Shown here piece by piece: positions 8,941 to 19,662 of a stretch of 64,000 nucleotides of DNA (its first letter is position 1; every line of letters starts with the position of its first letter). The notes under the pieces were generated by a model that did no database searches, was not told the DNA's origin, and was given only the letters and a program-made list of their open reading frames with translations. The translations under genes were made by a program, and so were the position numbers. Origin of the DNA: Pseudomonadota bacterium (lineage in GTDB: Bacteria; Myxococcota; Myxococcia; Myxococcales; Myxococcaceae); NCBI GenBank assembly GCA_023423535.1, contig JAFAFL010000034.1:9026-73025 (forward strand), in the 5' to 3' direction.

Positions 8941-10365
8941 GTGAACGTCAGACCTTTCATTGCCGCAGTTGCCGGCGTGGCGATCGGACTGCTGGGGACC
9001 GTCACCGCATGCACCGACGACTCCTGCACCGGCCAGCGGGAGTGCGAGGACAAGTTCGGCGAGGGATGGACGTGCGAGTTCAGCGTCGGCGTGTGCGTGA
9101 AGCGGACGCCCGATGCGGGTGAGCCCGACGCTGGCCGCGACGCCGGAGACACCGATCCGGGAGACGCGGGCGACGCAGGTGTCGGGAGCGATGGCGGCGG
9201 TCTCGAAGATGCGGGCGTGGATGGAGGCGCTTCGGATGCCGGGATGAGTTGCGGCGACGGATGCCCGACCGGAACACGCTGCGTGTCCGGCGCATGCGTG
9301 TGCGACGCGACGAGCTGCGCCGATGGCTGCTGCAACCAGAACGTGTGCACCGCTCGCTCCGACTGCGGGACTTGCGGGACGTGCGCGTGGACGACTTCGG
9401 CGCCGATTCCTCCGTACTACGAACTCCCGCGAACCATACGGCTCGCGAATGGACGGGTCTTCAGTGCAACGGGGCCCGCCAAGAGCCCGTACAACGGCAT
9501 CACCTTCGTCTACAGCCCGCCGACCGACGTCTTTACCCAGTTGAAGGTCATGATGGCCTCACGAGCGACCGCGTTCGCGATGGCTGAGTTGGCCGGCGAG
9601 CGCATCCTGGTCTGCGGCGGATGGTGGCTCCAGCCTCCGGCAAGTAACGGCTGCGAGATCTACTCGTTCCCCACCAACACGTGGACGAGTGCCTCGTCCA
9701 TGATCGCGCCCCGCGGCTACTTCACGCTCGTGCCGTTGGCCGGAGGCACCAGGGTTCTCGCCATCGGCGGCAACTACAACGCAGGCAATTCTGCCGAGAT
9801 CTACGACGCGGCGACGGACACCTGGCACGCCGCCGGCTCGCTGACCCTCGCGCGGCGCGAACCCTTTGCCGTCGAACTGGACGACCAGCGAGTGCTGGTT
9901 GCCGGCGGCGTTGCAGGGGCCAGCGCCACCGTCGAAGTCTTCGATCCAGCCTCGGGCACATGGAGCAATGGGCCGCCTTTGAATTCACCGGCCGGGCAGG
10001 TCATCGGCGTCAAGTTGAGCTCGGGCAAAGTGCTCGTTTCCGCGGAGGGCCAGATGGAGCTCTTCGATACAGTGACGAACACCTGGAGTCTGACGGCCAA
10101 CCCACCGGCTGGCCGGGGTGGGTACGCAATGACGGCCCTCCAGAATGGCCGAGCGATGATCGCGGGCGGCTGGCTCAACGACGCGGCGACGGACGCGGTC
10201 GAGGTCTTCGATCCCGCGACGCTCACCTGGACGCCTTCGGTTCCGCTTCCAGTGGCGCGTTCGAAACCAGTGCTGTTCACGCTCGGGGACGGGTCCGTGT
10301 TCATCCTCGGCGGCTCGGACGGGACGAGCGGCGAGCTGATGACCTCCACGCAGCGCTTCAGATGA
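8941..10365 (+). CDS. Kelch-repeat lipoprotein
   Basis: The GTG-started 474-residue protein has a lipoprotein signal peptide (LGTVTAC), an Asp/Ala/Gly-rich linker (about residues 55-100, repeated DAG units) and a Cys-rich module (about 102-150; CGDGC, CVCDATSC, CNQNVC, CGTCGTC). At least five kelch repeats follow (about 160-470), recognisable by ILVCGGW, VLAIGG, VLVAGGV, MIAGGW and VFILGG glycine pairs with downstream W. It should form a surface or periplasmic beta-propeller that binds other proteins or glycans. Such proteins are typical of myxobacteria. A bidirectional-looking terminator follows directly. Confidence 0.88.
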   Translation: MNVRPFIAAVAGVAIGLLGTVTACTDDSCTGQRECEDKFGEGWTCEFSVGVCVKRTPDAGEPDAGRDAGDTDPGDAGDAGVGSDGGGLEDAGVDGGASDAGMSCGDGCPTGTRCVSGACVCDATSCADGCCNQNVCTARSDCGTCGTCAWTTSAPIPPYYELPRTIRLANGRVFSATGPAKSPYNGITFVYSPPTDVFTQLKVMMASRATAFAMAELAGERILVCGGWWLQPPASNGCEIYSFPTNTWTSASSMIAPRGYFTLVPLAGGTRVLAIGGNYNAGNSAEIYDAATDTWHAAGSLTLARREPFAVELDDQRVLVAGGVAGASATVEVFDPASGTWSNGPPLNSPAGQVIGVKLSSGKVLVSAEGQMELFDTVTNTWSLTANPPAGRGGYAMTALQNGRAMIAGGWLNDAATDAVEVFDPATLTWTPSVPLPVARSKPVLFTLGDGSVFILGGSDGTSGELMTSTQRFR

Positions 10366-10372
10366 AAAAGAG

Positions 10373-10407
10373 AAGGGCGGGGTCGCCTCGAAGACGATCC
10401 CGCCCTT
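10373..10407. terminator. Hairpin terminator between convergent genes
   Basis: Thirteen-base arms at 10373-10385 and 10395-10407 pair with a single G-T wobble around a 9-base loop. The stem is GC-rich with A residues before it and TTT after it. It sits between the kelch gene and the convergent HEAT-like gene, so it can serve both strands. Confidence 0.75.
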
Positions 10408-10428
10408 TCACCTACGAGTGTGAAACGT

Positions 10429-11358
10429 TCAGCGCGCTGGGTTGCGGTCGAACCGCTTCTGCAGCGCGTCGAGCGCCGCGTTCAGCTCCGGCGAGGCGCC
10501 CTTGCGCGCGGCCTGGATGAGCATCGGCGTCTCGGGCGCGTCCACGCGCATCAGCGCGTTGGAGGCAGCCTGACGGGCCTCGGCGTGCTCGTGGGTGACG
10601 AACGCGCGAACGAGGGACTCGGCGGCGACGCGGCGAACCGCGCCCTCCTCGGAGCGATGCGAGACGGCAGGCGTCTTCCACGCGGCCGCGGAGCCCACGT
10701 CACCCAGCGACTTCGTCACCTGCTTGAGCTGCGCGAGCTCCGGCCCCGCGTCGAGCGTCTCTGCCAGGGCGCGCGCCACCACCAGCCGGCGGCAGTTGCC
10801 CATCGCGAAGAGCGCCGCGTCGCGACGCAGGCCCTGCGACTTCGACAGCGCCACGAGCTTCTTCGCTGCCTCGTCCGTCTCCAGCATGCCCAGCGCGCCA
10901 ACAGCCGACGACACCACGAGGAACCGCTCGTCCCCGCCATCGAGGATGGCGTTCCACAGCGGCGCCAGCATCGGGTTCCGCAGCTCACCGGCAGCCTGGA
11001 TGAGGCCCGCGTCGAACCCCTCGGAGGCAGTCGGTGTCGTCGGGCCCTCGACCGGCGCGGAGAACGCAAGCATCTCCACCACCGGCCAAACGAGCTGCTC
11101 TCCCATGCCCTTCAGGTACCGCGAGAATCCAGCCGAACGACCGCGGCGCATCGCGTCGATCTCGTCCGCCTGTCCGGCGAGAACCTCGAGTGCCTTGAAG
11201 GCCTCGGGCGTCGTCTTCCGAGCCTTCGCGATCTCCTCGGCATAGCTGGCGCGAACGGCCGGCGACAGCTCCGCCCCATCTACCAGCCGCCCCTTCGCCT
11301 CCGCGCCCGTCGTGGCCATCAGCAGCGCCAGCGTCACGGTTCCGATCACGTTCTTCAT
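10429..11358 (-). CDS. Exported HEAT-repeat-like protein
   Basis: The 309-residue product has a signal peptide (MKNVIGTVTLALLMATTGAEA) and then an almost wholly alpha-helical body with Ala/Leu-rich helix pairs. These resemble HEAT/armadillo-type repeats, with segments such as AVGALGMLET and ARQAASNALMRV. The ATG at 11358 has a GGAGAG site 8 bases upstream and overlaps the stop of the PAD gene by 4 bases (ATGA), so the two are translationally coupled and probably work together in the periplasm. No catalytic motif is visible; a scaffold or partner role is an inference. Confidence 0.7.
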   Translation of the reverse strand: MKNVIGTVTLALLMATTGAEAKGRLVDGAELSPAVRASYAEEIAKARKTTPEAFKALEVLAGQADEIDAMRRGRSAGFSRYLKGMGEQLVWPVVEMLAFSAPVEGPTTPTASEGFDAGLIQAAGELRNPMLAPLWNAILDGGDERFLVVSSAVGALGMLETDEAAKKLVALSKSQGLRRDAALFAMGNCRRLVVARALAETLDAGPELAQLKQVTKSLGDVGSAAAWKTPAVSHRSEEGAVRRVAAESLVRAFVTHEHAEARQAASNALMRVDAPETPMLIQAARKGASPELNAALDALQKRFDRNPAR

Positions 11359-13283
11359 CGCCCGCTCTCCCACCACTTGTTCGAAGGAATGGCCCGCGCG
11401 GAGTTGGTGGCGCAGTGAACCTCGCCGAGGTTGATGTGGTAGAGGAGCCAGTCGTCCACCCACTGGATGTTGTAACCGAGCGGCTCCAGCGAGGCCTCGA
11501 CGTGGACCTTGAAGATGTCCTTCCCGTCGATGATTGGCCCGAACGGATCCGCGATCGCGAGCGTCCTGTCGTCGATCACCAGCATGTTCACCATGCCGGG
11601 CTGATACGCGACGGAGTAGCCATCAATCGCCTCGTGCAAGAACGGGATGGAGATGATCTCCGCGTCCTCGAGACCGGCGGCCTCCTTGATGATCCCTACT
11701 TGCGCGTCGACCTCCACTGCTGCGAGCGCGCTCTCGTTCATCACGTTCGTGTTCGCGAGTACCTGGCTGATCGTCCTCTGCGCATCGCCCGTCGGCGCCC
11801 ACTGATCGGTCGCCTTCCAGACCTTCTTGCCCACGAACATCGGCACGTTGCCGTTCCCCTTCGCCACCTCGTCCTGGAGCATCTGCTTCGCCAGCCGGGC
11901 GTCGTTGGCGAGGACGACCCAGCCGCGCGGCGAATTCACCTTGAGGAAGGAGACCGTCTCGTCAATGTGACCGACGAGGAGCCACGAGGTGTCCGCATAC
12001 ACCGGCGGCTGCACGCGCTGCGACTCCATCATCCGGCTGAACTTCGGGTCGGTGTAGAAGTTGCTCACACTGCCGCGCAGCGAGCGGCCGAAGGGATAGC
12101 TCTCTCCGTTGTGCTCATACGGAGGAATGGTCTCGGTGTTCCCGAACGCGTCGAGAGAAACCATCTGGCCCTGCACCGGATTCGAGTGCCGTCCCGGCGT
12201 GTGCTCGCTGACCGCAGCGACGTCCTTGCCGCGCAGCTGAAACACGATTCGACCTGCCTCACGCAGAGGCTTCGACGCAGGAGGGAACTGGCTCCGATTG
12301 GGATCCGCCGAGCGGAAGTTCACGCGGATCACGTGCTGCTCACCGCCGGCCTTCGGCATCGACATCCAGCCGGTCTCGAAATAGTCCTGCGTCCAGGGAT
12401 CGCCCCACTGGTCGCGGTGCAGCCCCTTCGGGGTGCCGGCCGCGGTGGCCGCCGCCTGGATCGCGTTCTGGAACGCGGTCGAGTCCGGCCCACCGAGGTT
12501 CGCCACGAACACCTGCTCGCTGTTCTGCAGGTGGTGGTGCGTGAGCACCGGCGCGATGCGCAGGCGGACGGTGTCGCTCTTCTGCTTCCGCTCGCCGTTC
12601 GCCTCCTTGTAGTTGACCTCGAGGCGGACATCGACGAACCCGTCCCACACGGTGTCGTCGCGGACGATGTCCTTGCCCTCGATCGCGAACTCGAGCCCTT
12701 CACGCAGCTCGGGCGCGAGCAGCGGCTCCTCGGCCGGGTACTCGAGGAAGCCCGAGCCCGACTTCTTGAACAGGCGCACCTTCGTCAGCGCCTCGTCGTT
12801 CACGAACAGCTGCGCATAGACGTCGTCCTTCGCCTGCGGCCAGGGCACGGTCTTCAGAATCGCGAGATCGAGCAGGTCGTCGTCGCCGTTCACGATCGTG
12901 TCCTGCGCGTCGTGACACGCGGCGAGCTCCGCGTCGCTCTTCTGGTTGTTGAAGGCGCAGCGCCCGGTGTCGTCGTCGATGTTCGCGAGGAAGATCGCGC
13001 CGCGCTGGGCGTTCCACTCGGCCTTGCCGGCCACGTCGCTGTCGTCCTCGAGGCTCACCACGCCGTCGCGGTTGGTGTCCGCACGAAGATCGACGATCGC
13101 CTCGATCAGGACCACGCCGCCGTCGGTGTCACCACCACCACCACCATCACCCCCACCGCCGACGATGGGCGGGTTGCCCGCATCCGGCTCGGCTTGGGTG
13201 GGCTTCTTCTCGCAGCCGGCCGCGACCGCCACCACCACGACAACGGCAGTAGCGAGCGCGAGCCTTCCTGATCTCCAGCGCAT
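11355..13283 (-). CDS. Peptidylarginine deiminase (PAD) family lipoprotein
   Basis: The 642-residue protein starts with a lipobox (VAAGC, Cys24) and a Gly/Asp linker. Residues 62-110 match the middle domain of animal PADs, including the calcium-type loop ADTNRDGVVSLEDD. The catalytic domain keeps the full set of active-site residues: Asp300 (WTQDYFE), His439 and Asp441 (GHIDE) and Cys624 (GEVHCATN). These correspond to Asp350, His471, Asp473 and Cys645 of human PAD4. It lacks the vertebrate N-terminal domain, as bacterial homologues do. Predicted reaction: calcium-dependent conversion of protein arginine to citrulline outside the cytoplasm. A GAGG site precedes the ATG. It is coupled to the HEAT-like gene. 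Confidence 0.9.
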   Translation of the reverse strand: MRWRSGRLALATAVVVVVAVAAGCEKKPTQAEPDAGNPPIVGGGGDGGGGGDTDGGVVLIEAIVDLRADTNRDGVVSLEDDSDVAGKAEWNAQRGAIFLANIDDDTGRCAFNNQKSDAELAACHDAQDTIVNGDDDLLDLAILKTVPWPQAKDDVYAQLFVNDEALTKVRLFKKSGSGFLEYPAEEPLLAPELREGLEFAIEGKDIVRDDTVWDGFVDVRLEVNYKEANGERKQKSDTVRLRIAPVLTHHHLQNSEQVFVANLGGPDSTAFQNAIQAAATAAGTPKGLHRDQWGDPWTQDYFETGWMSMPKAGGEQHVIRVNFRSADPNRSQFPPASKPLREAGRIVFQLRGKDVAAVSEHTPGRHSNPVQGQMVSLDAFGNTETIPPYEHNGESYPFGRSLRGSVSNFYTDPKFSRMMESQRVQPPVYADTSWLLVGHIDETVSFLKVNSPRGWVVLANDARLAKQMLQDEVAKGNGNVPMFVGKKVWKATDQWAPTGDAQRTISQVLANTNVMNESALAAVEVDAQVGIIKEAAGLEDAEIISIPFLHEAIDGYSVAYQPGMVNMLVIDDRTLAIADPFGPIIDGKDIFKVHVEASLEPLGYNIQWVDDWLLYHINLGEVHCATNSARAIPSNKWWESGR

Positions 13284-13475
13284 TCAGTGACCTCGGGGAG
13301 CGTTCGAACAGAGGGGTCTGGACCGTGTGCAAGCGTCGAGCCCGGGCCGCCCTCGTAGCGAACCCTTCGAATGCCAAGGACTTACACCCTCGATGAGGTC
13401 GAATGCAAAGGTGCGGGACGGGCGCAGGTGTCCCACCTGCCAGCTTGCTGGCGCCCTTTCGGACATGCGCGGCGG

Positions 13476-14441
13476 CTACACCCCGTAGAGCGGCAGCTTC
13501 ATCGCGAAGAGCTTCGCCAGCGCATCGGCGACCTCCGACGGCCGCTTGCCTGCATCCACGACCTGCGCCGCCGCGGTGCCTCGCTGAAGGGTGAGCTTGC
13601 CGGTCGCCGCGTCGTACGACAGCCGCACGTCCTTGTGGCCCGGCTCGGTGAGCTTCCAGCCGATCGTCTGGCCCTTCATCGTCGGGCCCTCGAGCACCTT
13701 CCACTGCGCGGCCTCACGCGGCCTCTCCTCGCCCATCTTGTGCACGCGCGAGTGCACCACGCCCGCCATCACGTCGCCGATGAGCAGTTGCCGGAACGCG
13801 TCCGTGTCCTTCAGCGGGATGCGCGGCTCGGTGCCGTCGGAGCTGTTGTCCCAGACCTTCACCGAGCCGAAGTCGTGCGCGAACTCGTACGTCTTGCCGC
13901 TCTCCACCGGGCCGCTCGTCCAGAAGCTGTTGCCGTGCACGCCGGTGGTGAACGAGCCGGGACCGAAGAAGAGCTTGCCTTCGGCGGCGGCGAAGTCGTC
14001 CACCAGCGCCTTCAGCTCGGCGCGGACCTTCGAGCGCTCGGGCGCGAGCACTGCGGGGACCACGAGCTCCTGGCCCACCTTCAGCGCGTCGCTCTTCGCG
14101 CCGTTGAGCGCCATGAGCTTCTTCGCGTCGATGCCGAGCTCGCGGCCGATCTTCGAGTAGGTGTCGCCCTTCTGCACCACGTAGAACGCGGTGGGCAGCA
14201 CGAGCACGTCACCGGTCTTGATCTTGTTCTTGTCGGTGAGGATGTGGCCGTTGCCGCCGAAGAGCGTCTCCACGTCGGTGCCGAACTGCTTCGCGATCCG
14301 GTTCAGCGTGTCGCCGCTCTTCACCGTGTACTCGAGCGACCGGTCACCGTGGTTCGTGCCGACCTTCGCGTCCTTGAAGTCAGACTTCGCGGCAGGTGCG
14401 GCGGTGGGACGGCTGGCGGTGGGCTCGACGCGCGCGGGCAT
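13476..14441 (-). CDS. LysM domain protein
   Basis: A 321-residue protein with two LysM peptidoglycan-binding motifs: residues 37-83 (YTVKSGDTLNRIA start) and 86-129 (YVVQKGDTYSKIG start). A C-terminal domain of about 190 residues that I do not recognise follows. I placed the start at the ATG at 14441 (PARVEPTAS) with a CGGAG site upstream; there is no obvious signal peptide, so the export route is unclear. It may anchor to cell wall or be delivered with other secreted factors. Confidence 0.75.
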   Translation of the reverse strand: MPARVEPTASRPTAAPAAKSDFKDAKVGTNHGDRSLEYTVKSGDTLNRIAKQFGTDVETLFGGNGHILTDKNKIKTGDVLVLPTAFYVVQKGDTYSKIGRELGIDAKKLMALNGAKSDALKVGQELVVPAVLAPERSKVRAELKALVDDFAAAEGKLFFGPGSFTTGVHGNSFWTSGPVESGKTYEFAHDFGSVKVWDNSSDGTEPRIPLKDTDAFRQLLIGDVMAGVVHSRVHKMGEERPREAAQWKVLEGPTMKGQTIGWKLTEPGHKDVRLSYDAATGKLTLQRGTAAAQVVDAGKRPSEVADALAKLFAMKLPLYGV

Positions 14442-14577
14442 GGGCGGCTCCGGAAAGAGGGAGGTGGGGAAACGTCGCATACTGCACCGGAAGGGAGGGC
14501 GCAGCGCAAGGGGGCCCGCCGCGTTGACCGGGCTCGGCCGCGGCCTCTGGGTTCCGGGCCTCTTTTCAGGGGGGCAC

Positions 14578-15031
14578 ATGTTTCCTTCGATTCGCCGTTT
14601 CTCGCTGGTCGCCCTCGGTGCGCTCGCGGGCGCCTCCTCCGTCGCAGGCTGTGGACAGGACACCGCGGTCGAAGGCCTCTCCACCAACACGGACGGGCTG
14701 AAGCTCTCCGACAACGGCGTGGGTCGACGTGGGTGCGTCCGATGTGCGGTGGGCAAAGCCGGACATGGCGACCTACACCCTCGTGAACAAGACGACCGGC
14801 GCGACGATCGTCACCACCGATCCGGGCCGTGGCCTCGTCAGCGGGCGCTGGGCGGACGTGAACCGCTTCAAGACCCCGAGCCTCCGCGGCATCGCGGCGA
14901 GGGCGCCCTACTTCCACAACGGGATCGCCGACACGCTCACCGACGTGGTCGTCTTCTACGAGCAGTCGATGGGCTTCAGCTACACCGCGCAGGAGCGCGA
15001 GGACCTCGCGGCGTTTCTCGGCGCGCTGTAG
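14578..15031 (+). pseudogene. Remnant of a lipoprotein cytochrome-c peroxidase-family gene
   Basis: An ATG at 14578 begins a lipoprotein signal peptide (lipobox SVAGC) and about 25 further residues. The frame then shifts near 14715-14725. In the next frame, up to the TAG at 15029-15031, about 100 residues match the C-terminus of di-haem cytochrome c peroxidase-family proteins (RFKTPSLRGIAARAPYFHNG, then ADTLTDVVVFYEQ). The whole middle of the protein, including every CxxCH haem motif, is missing. It looks like an internal deletion plus frameshift; an assembly collapse is the alternative. Confidence 0.7.
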
Positions 15032-15043
15032 CCGAAGCGCGGC

Positions 15044-15958
15044 CTACGGCTGGTTGAACCAGCGGCAGGCCCCGGCGACGCAGCCACAGTGCGCGCTGGA
15101 GAGCCCCGGGACGCAGAAGCCCGGGGCGAAGAAGCCGGGCGTCTGCCACGAGGTGCAGTGGTTGCCCGCGCCGTTGTCGAAGCACTCCCCGTCGTGACTG
15201 CAGAGGCCCTGCTCGAGCTCCGCGGGCAGGCCCTCGACGGGGAGCCTCGGAGCCGTGGCGTCGTAGCTCACCTCTCGGGGACAACAGGGACTGCCGACGC
15301 TCGCGGCGGTGCAGTAGGTGACCGGACCGCAGGCCCCCGGTGCGCAGCGCGGTCCTTCCAGCCCTTCGAGCTCCAGCTGTAGGCCGAGGCATCCTGCGCC
15401 GAGCTCGCGCAGCCTGAGGGTCACCCGATCGAAGACCTCCTCCGCGGGCGTGGTGTTCGACTGCAGCACCAGCGCGAGGCACCCGGGTCCCGAGGCGAGG
15501 CCGCAACAGTTCGAGCTGTAGACGCCGACGATGCCGGGGATCGCCATGAGCTCTTCGTCGGTGAGCTCTTCGCGCAGCGAACGCACCCGCGTGATCTCGG
15601 AGGACTCGTGGGGCCCGGCCACCTGTGCCACCAGCGGCCACGCCGCGTCCTGCTCGCAACGGTGCAGCGAGTAGCCCGCGTCCGGACGGGTGGGAATCGT
15701 GGACGTCAATCGGGAGGCGACGCACGCGGCGTGAGCGAGAGGCTCGGTTCCGGCATCGAGCGGCTCTCCACCATCTTCAGTGAGCTCGACGGCGGCATCG
15801 GGCGCGATCGCTGCGTCCGGCGACGAGACGTCGATCGGCGACGAGACGTCGATCGGCGGGGCGTCCCTGCAACTCCACAGCACGGAGGGCGCAAGGAGAG
15901 CGACGAGGGCAAGGGCGAGGGCGCTTCCCCACTTCCGGCGTGGCCGCGGTGTGGTCAT
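15044..15958 (-). CDS. Hypothetical Cys-rich lipoprotein
   Basis: The 304-residue product has a twin-Arg-free basic N-terminus, a membrane segment and lipobox VLWSC, then an Asp/Pro/Ala linker that includes a duplicated PIDVSS unit. The body is rich in Cys (SNCCGLASGPGC, GSPCCPRE, and a C-terminal CGCVAGAC), suggesting a disulfide-stabilised extracytoplasmic fold. No family is recognised. It is divergent from the TetR gene at 16053. Confidence 0.6.
   Translation of the reverse strand: MTTPRPRRKWGSALALALVALLAPSVLWSCRDAPPIDVSSPIDVSSPDAAIAPDAAVELTEDGGEPLDAGTEPLAHAACVASRLTSTIPTRPDAGYSLHRCEQDAAWPLVAQVAGPHESSEITRVRSLREELTDEELMAIPGIVGVYSSNCCGLASGPGCLALVLQSNTTPAEEVFDRVTLRLRELGAGCLGLQLELEGLEGPRCAPGACGPVTYCTAASVGSPCCPREVSYDATAPRLPVEGLPAELEQGLCSHDGECFDNGAGNHCTSWQTPGFFAPGFCVPGLSSAHCGCVAGACRWFNQP
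15821..15856. repeat. Two perfect 18-base tandem copies inside a coding region
   Basis: The unit at 15821-15838 is repeated exactly at 15839-15856. It is in frame and duplicates six residues of the lipoprotein linker. Confidence 0.9.
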
Positions 15959-16052
15959 CGGGTGAGCTTCGCATGCAGTGCACCCGCACGCCGCCACGTG
16001 GGCCGCGGCGAGGCTTTGACAGCGCCGCAGACGGTCGGGCACGGTCCGCGCG

Positions 16053-16898
16053 ATGAGCGGCAAGGGCCTTCCCGAATACCTTCAGCGCGCGCGGCAGAGG
16101 GCGATGCGGCGGATGGCGGAGCAGCTCGGCGCGGAGGGTGACACGGCTTCCTCTCGCCCTCGCGGGGACTCGGCCGATGCCTTTGGAGGTGAAGGCGCCG
16201 GCATGGCGAGCACGTCGAGCGCGGTGATGCCCCTTCCGCCCGCCGCCGACGCGGAGACGTTGTGGGGCGGAGGTGGCCGCCGAGGTTCGGACGCAACGGC
16301 AGGCGCGACGGCCTCGCAGCGAGAGGCGGTGCTCGCGGCGGCGGCGCAGCTCTTCGCGGGCGCAGGCTTTCGCAAGGTCAGCCTCGAGGAGGTCGCGCAG
16401 CAGGCCGCGGTGGATCGCGCGGTGGTGCTCGCGCTGTGCGCGTCGAAGGAGGACCTCCTGTTGCAGGCCGCGGCGTGGGAGGTGGAGCATTTCCTCGCCG
16501 AGGCGCGCTCCTGGGTCGAGGCGCGCGCGGACGCGAGACAGAACCTGCGCACGATCAGCGAGCGCGCGTTCGAGTACATCGGACACCGGCCCCTGCTCCT
16601 GCAGCTCATGCTCGGGGCGCTGCCGGAGCTTGCGCCCGCTGCCGAGGCCCGCGCGGCCGGACTGCGCACCCGCTTCGTCGGCGTCTTCGAGGAGGCGCTG
16701 CGGCTCGGCGTTCAGAGCGGTGAGCTGCGCCGCGACCTGCCGCTGGGCATGACCGCCACCCTCCTCTTCGAGCTGCACGTGGCGAGCTACCTCCTCCACA
16801 CGCGGGCCTCGCCGGACCGGGCGCAGCGCGCCGCGGAGCGCAGACAGGTGGCGCTGGACCTCGTGCTCGACGGGCTGCGCGCGCGCCGGGCCTTTTGA
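16053..16898 (+). CDS. TetR family transcriptional regulator
   Basis: The 281-residue protein has an unusually long, low-complexity N-terminus (about 85 residues) before the DNA-binding domain. The TetR helix-turn-helix follows at about 88-135 (QREAVLAAAAQLFAGAGF and SLEEVAQQAAV, then the SKEDLLLQA signature). The C-terminal helical domain would bind a ligand. The gene precedes the acyl-CoA synthetase by 83 bases and may control it; a fatty-acid or acyl-CoA ligand is an inference. A start downstream of the low-complexity part (ATG at 16203) is possible. Confidence 0.8.
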   Translation: MSGKGLPEYLQRARQRAMRRMAEQLGAEGDTASSRPRGDSADAFGGEGAGMASTSSAVMPLPPAADAETLWGGGGRRGSDATAGATASQREAVLAAAAQLFAGAGFRKVSLEEVAQQAAVDRAVVLALCASKEDLLLQAAAWEVEHFLAEARSWVEARADARQNLRTISERAFEYIGHRPLLLQLMLGALPELAPAAEARAAGLRTRFVGVFEEALRLGVQSGELRRDLPLGMTATLLFELHVASYLLHTRASPDRAQRAAERRQVALDLVLDGLRARRAF

Positions 16899-16981
16899 CT
16901 CGCCCGAACCGGGCGTGCTAGCCCGTCGAATCTGGAACCTGAATCACCCTTCAACTTCGGCCCACGCGCGAGGAGGGCGGG

Positions 16982-18558
<1,577 letters not shown>

Positions 18559-18562
<4 letters not shown>

Positions 18563-19608
18563 GCCAGCCGAATGCCGTCGAGATCCGCCGCGTCCAGACC
18601 TCGCGGCTCACCGTCAACGCCCGCTTCGCCGGCGAGGGCATCCCCGTCGTGTTCGTGCACGGGAACTGCTCGTCGTCGTACTTCTACCACTCGCTGCTGC
18701 AGCGCCTGCCGGCGGGCTTCCGCGGCATCGCGCCGGACCTGCGCGGGTACGGCGACACCGAGCCGGCACCGATCGATGCGACGCGTGGCCTGCGCGATTT
18801 CGCCGACGACGTGTGGTCGCTGCTCGACGCGCTGAAGATCGACAAGGCGCTGTTCGTCGGTCACTCGGTCGGTGGGGGCGTGATCATGCAGGCGGCGATG
18901 GACCGGCCGGATCGCGTGGCGGGGCTCGTGCTCGAGGCGCCCGTCTCGCCGTTCGGCTTCGGCGGCACGAAGGACGTCGAGGGCACGCCGTGCTGGCCGG
19001 ACTTCGCGGGCTCGGGCGGCGGCACCGCGAACGGTGACTTCGTGCAGCGGCTGGGGAAGAAGGACCGTTCGGAGGAGAGCCAGACCTCCCCGCGCAACGT
19101 GATGAACGCCTTCTACGTGAAGCCGCCGTTCCGGGCGCAGGACGAGGAGGCGCTGCTCGACAGCGTGCTCTCCACCCGCGTGGGCGATGCGCACTATCCC
19201 GGGCCGCTCGCCGCCAGCGCGAACTGGCCGAACGTGGCGCCGGGTGAGACCGGCATGAACAACGCGTTCTCGCCGAAGTATCTCGACCTCTCGGCCTTCG
19301 CGGAGCTCCAGCCGCGGCCGGACGTGCTGTGGATCCGCGGCGACTCGGACGCGATCGTCTCCGACACCTCGCTCTTCGACCTGGGCTACCTCGGGAAGCT
19401 GGGCGCCATCCCGGGCTGGCCGGGGGACGAGACCTTCCCCGCGCAGCCGATGGTCGGTCAGACCCGCCGCGTGCTGCAGCGGTACGCGGAGAGGGGCGGC
19501 CGCTTCGAGGAGGTCGTGCTCGCGGACACCGGGCACTCGCCGCACCTCGAGCGCCCCGAGGAGTTCGAGCGCCGCGTCTTCACCTTCTTCGCCCAGCACG
19601 CGAAGTAG
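18559..19608 (+). CDS. Alpha/beta hydrolase
   Basis: A 349-residue alpha/beta hydrolase with oxyanion-region HGNCSSS, nucleophile elbow GHSVGG (Ser103) and a late His in DTGHSPHLERPEEF; the acid is probably one of the Asp residues in GDSDAIVSD. It has no signal peptide. Translational coupling to the acyl-CoA synthetase suggests the two act on the same acyl substrates, for example an ester hydrolysed here and its acid activated by the synthetase. Confidence 0.85.
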
Positions 19609-19662
19609 GCGCGTTGTTCGACGTCCGGGCCACCTCCGTTCCCCTTCTCCCCAAGAGGCCTC

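Noticed and set aside
13130..13165. CAC/CCA-rich run resembling a microsatellite
   Set aside because: It encodes the Gly/Asp linker after the lipobox of the PAD protein; low complexity is explained by the linker.
16902..16914. GCCCG-AAC-CGGGC hairpin after the TetR gene as a terminator
   Set aside because: The stem is only 5 bases and no T run follows; too weak to call.
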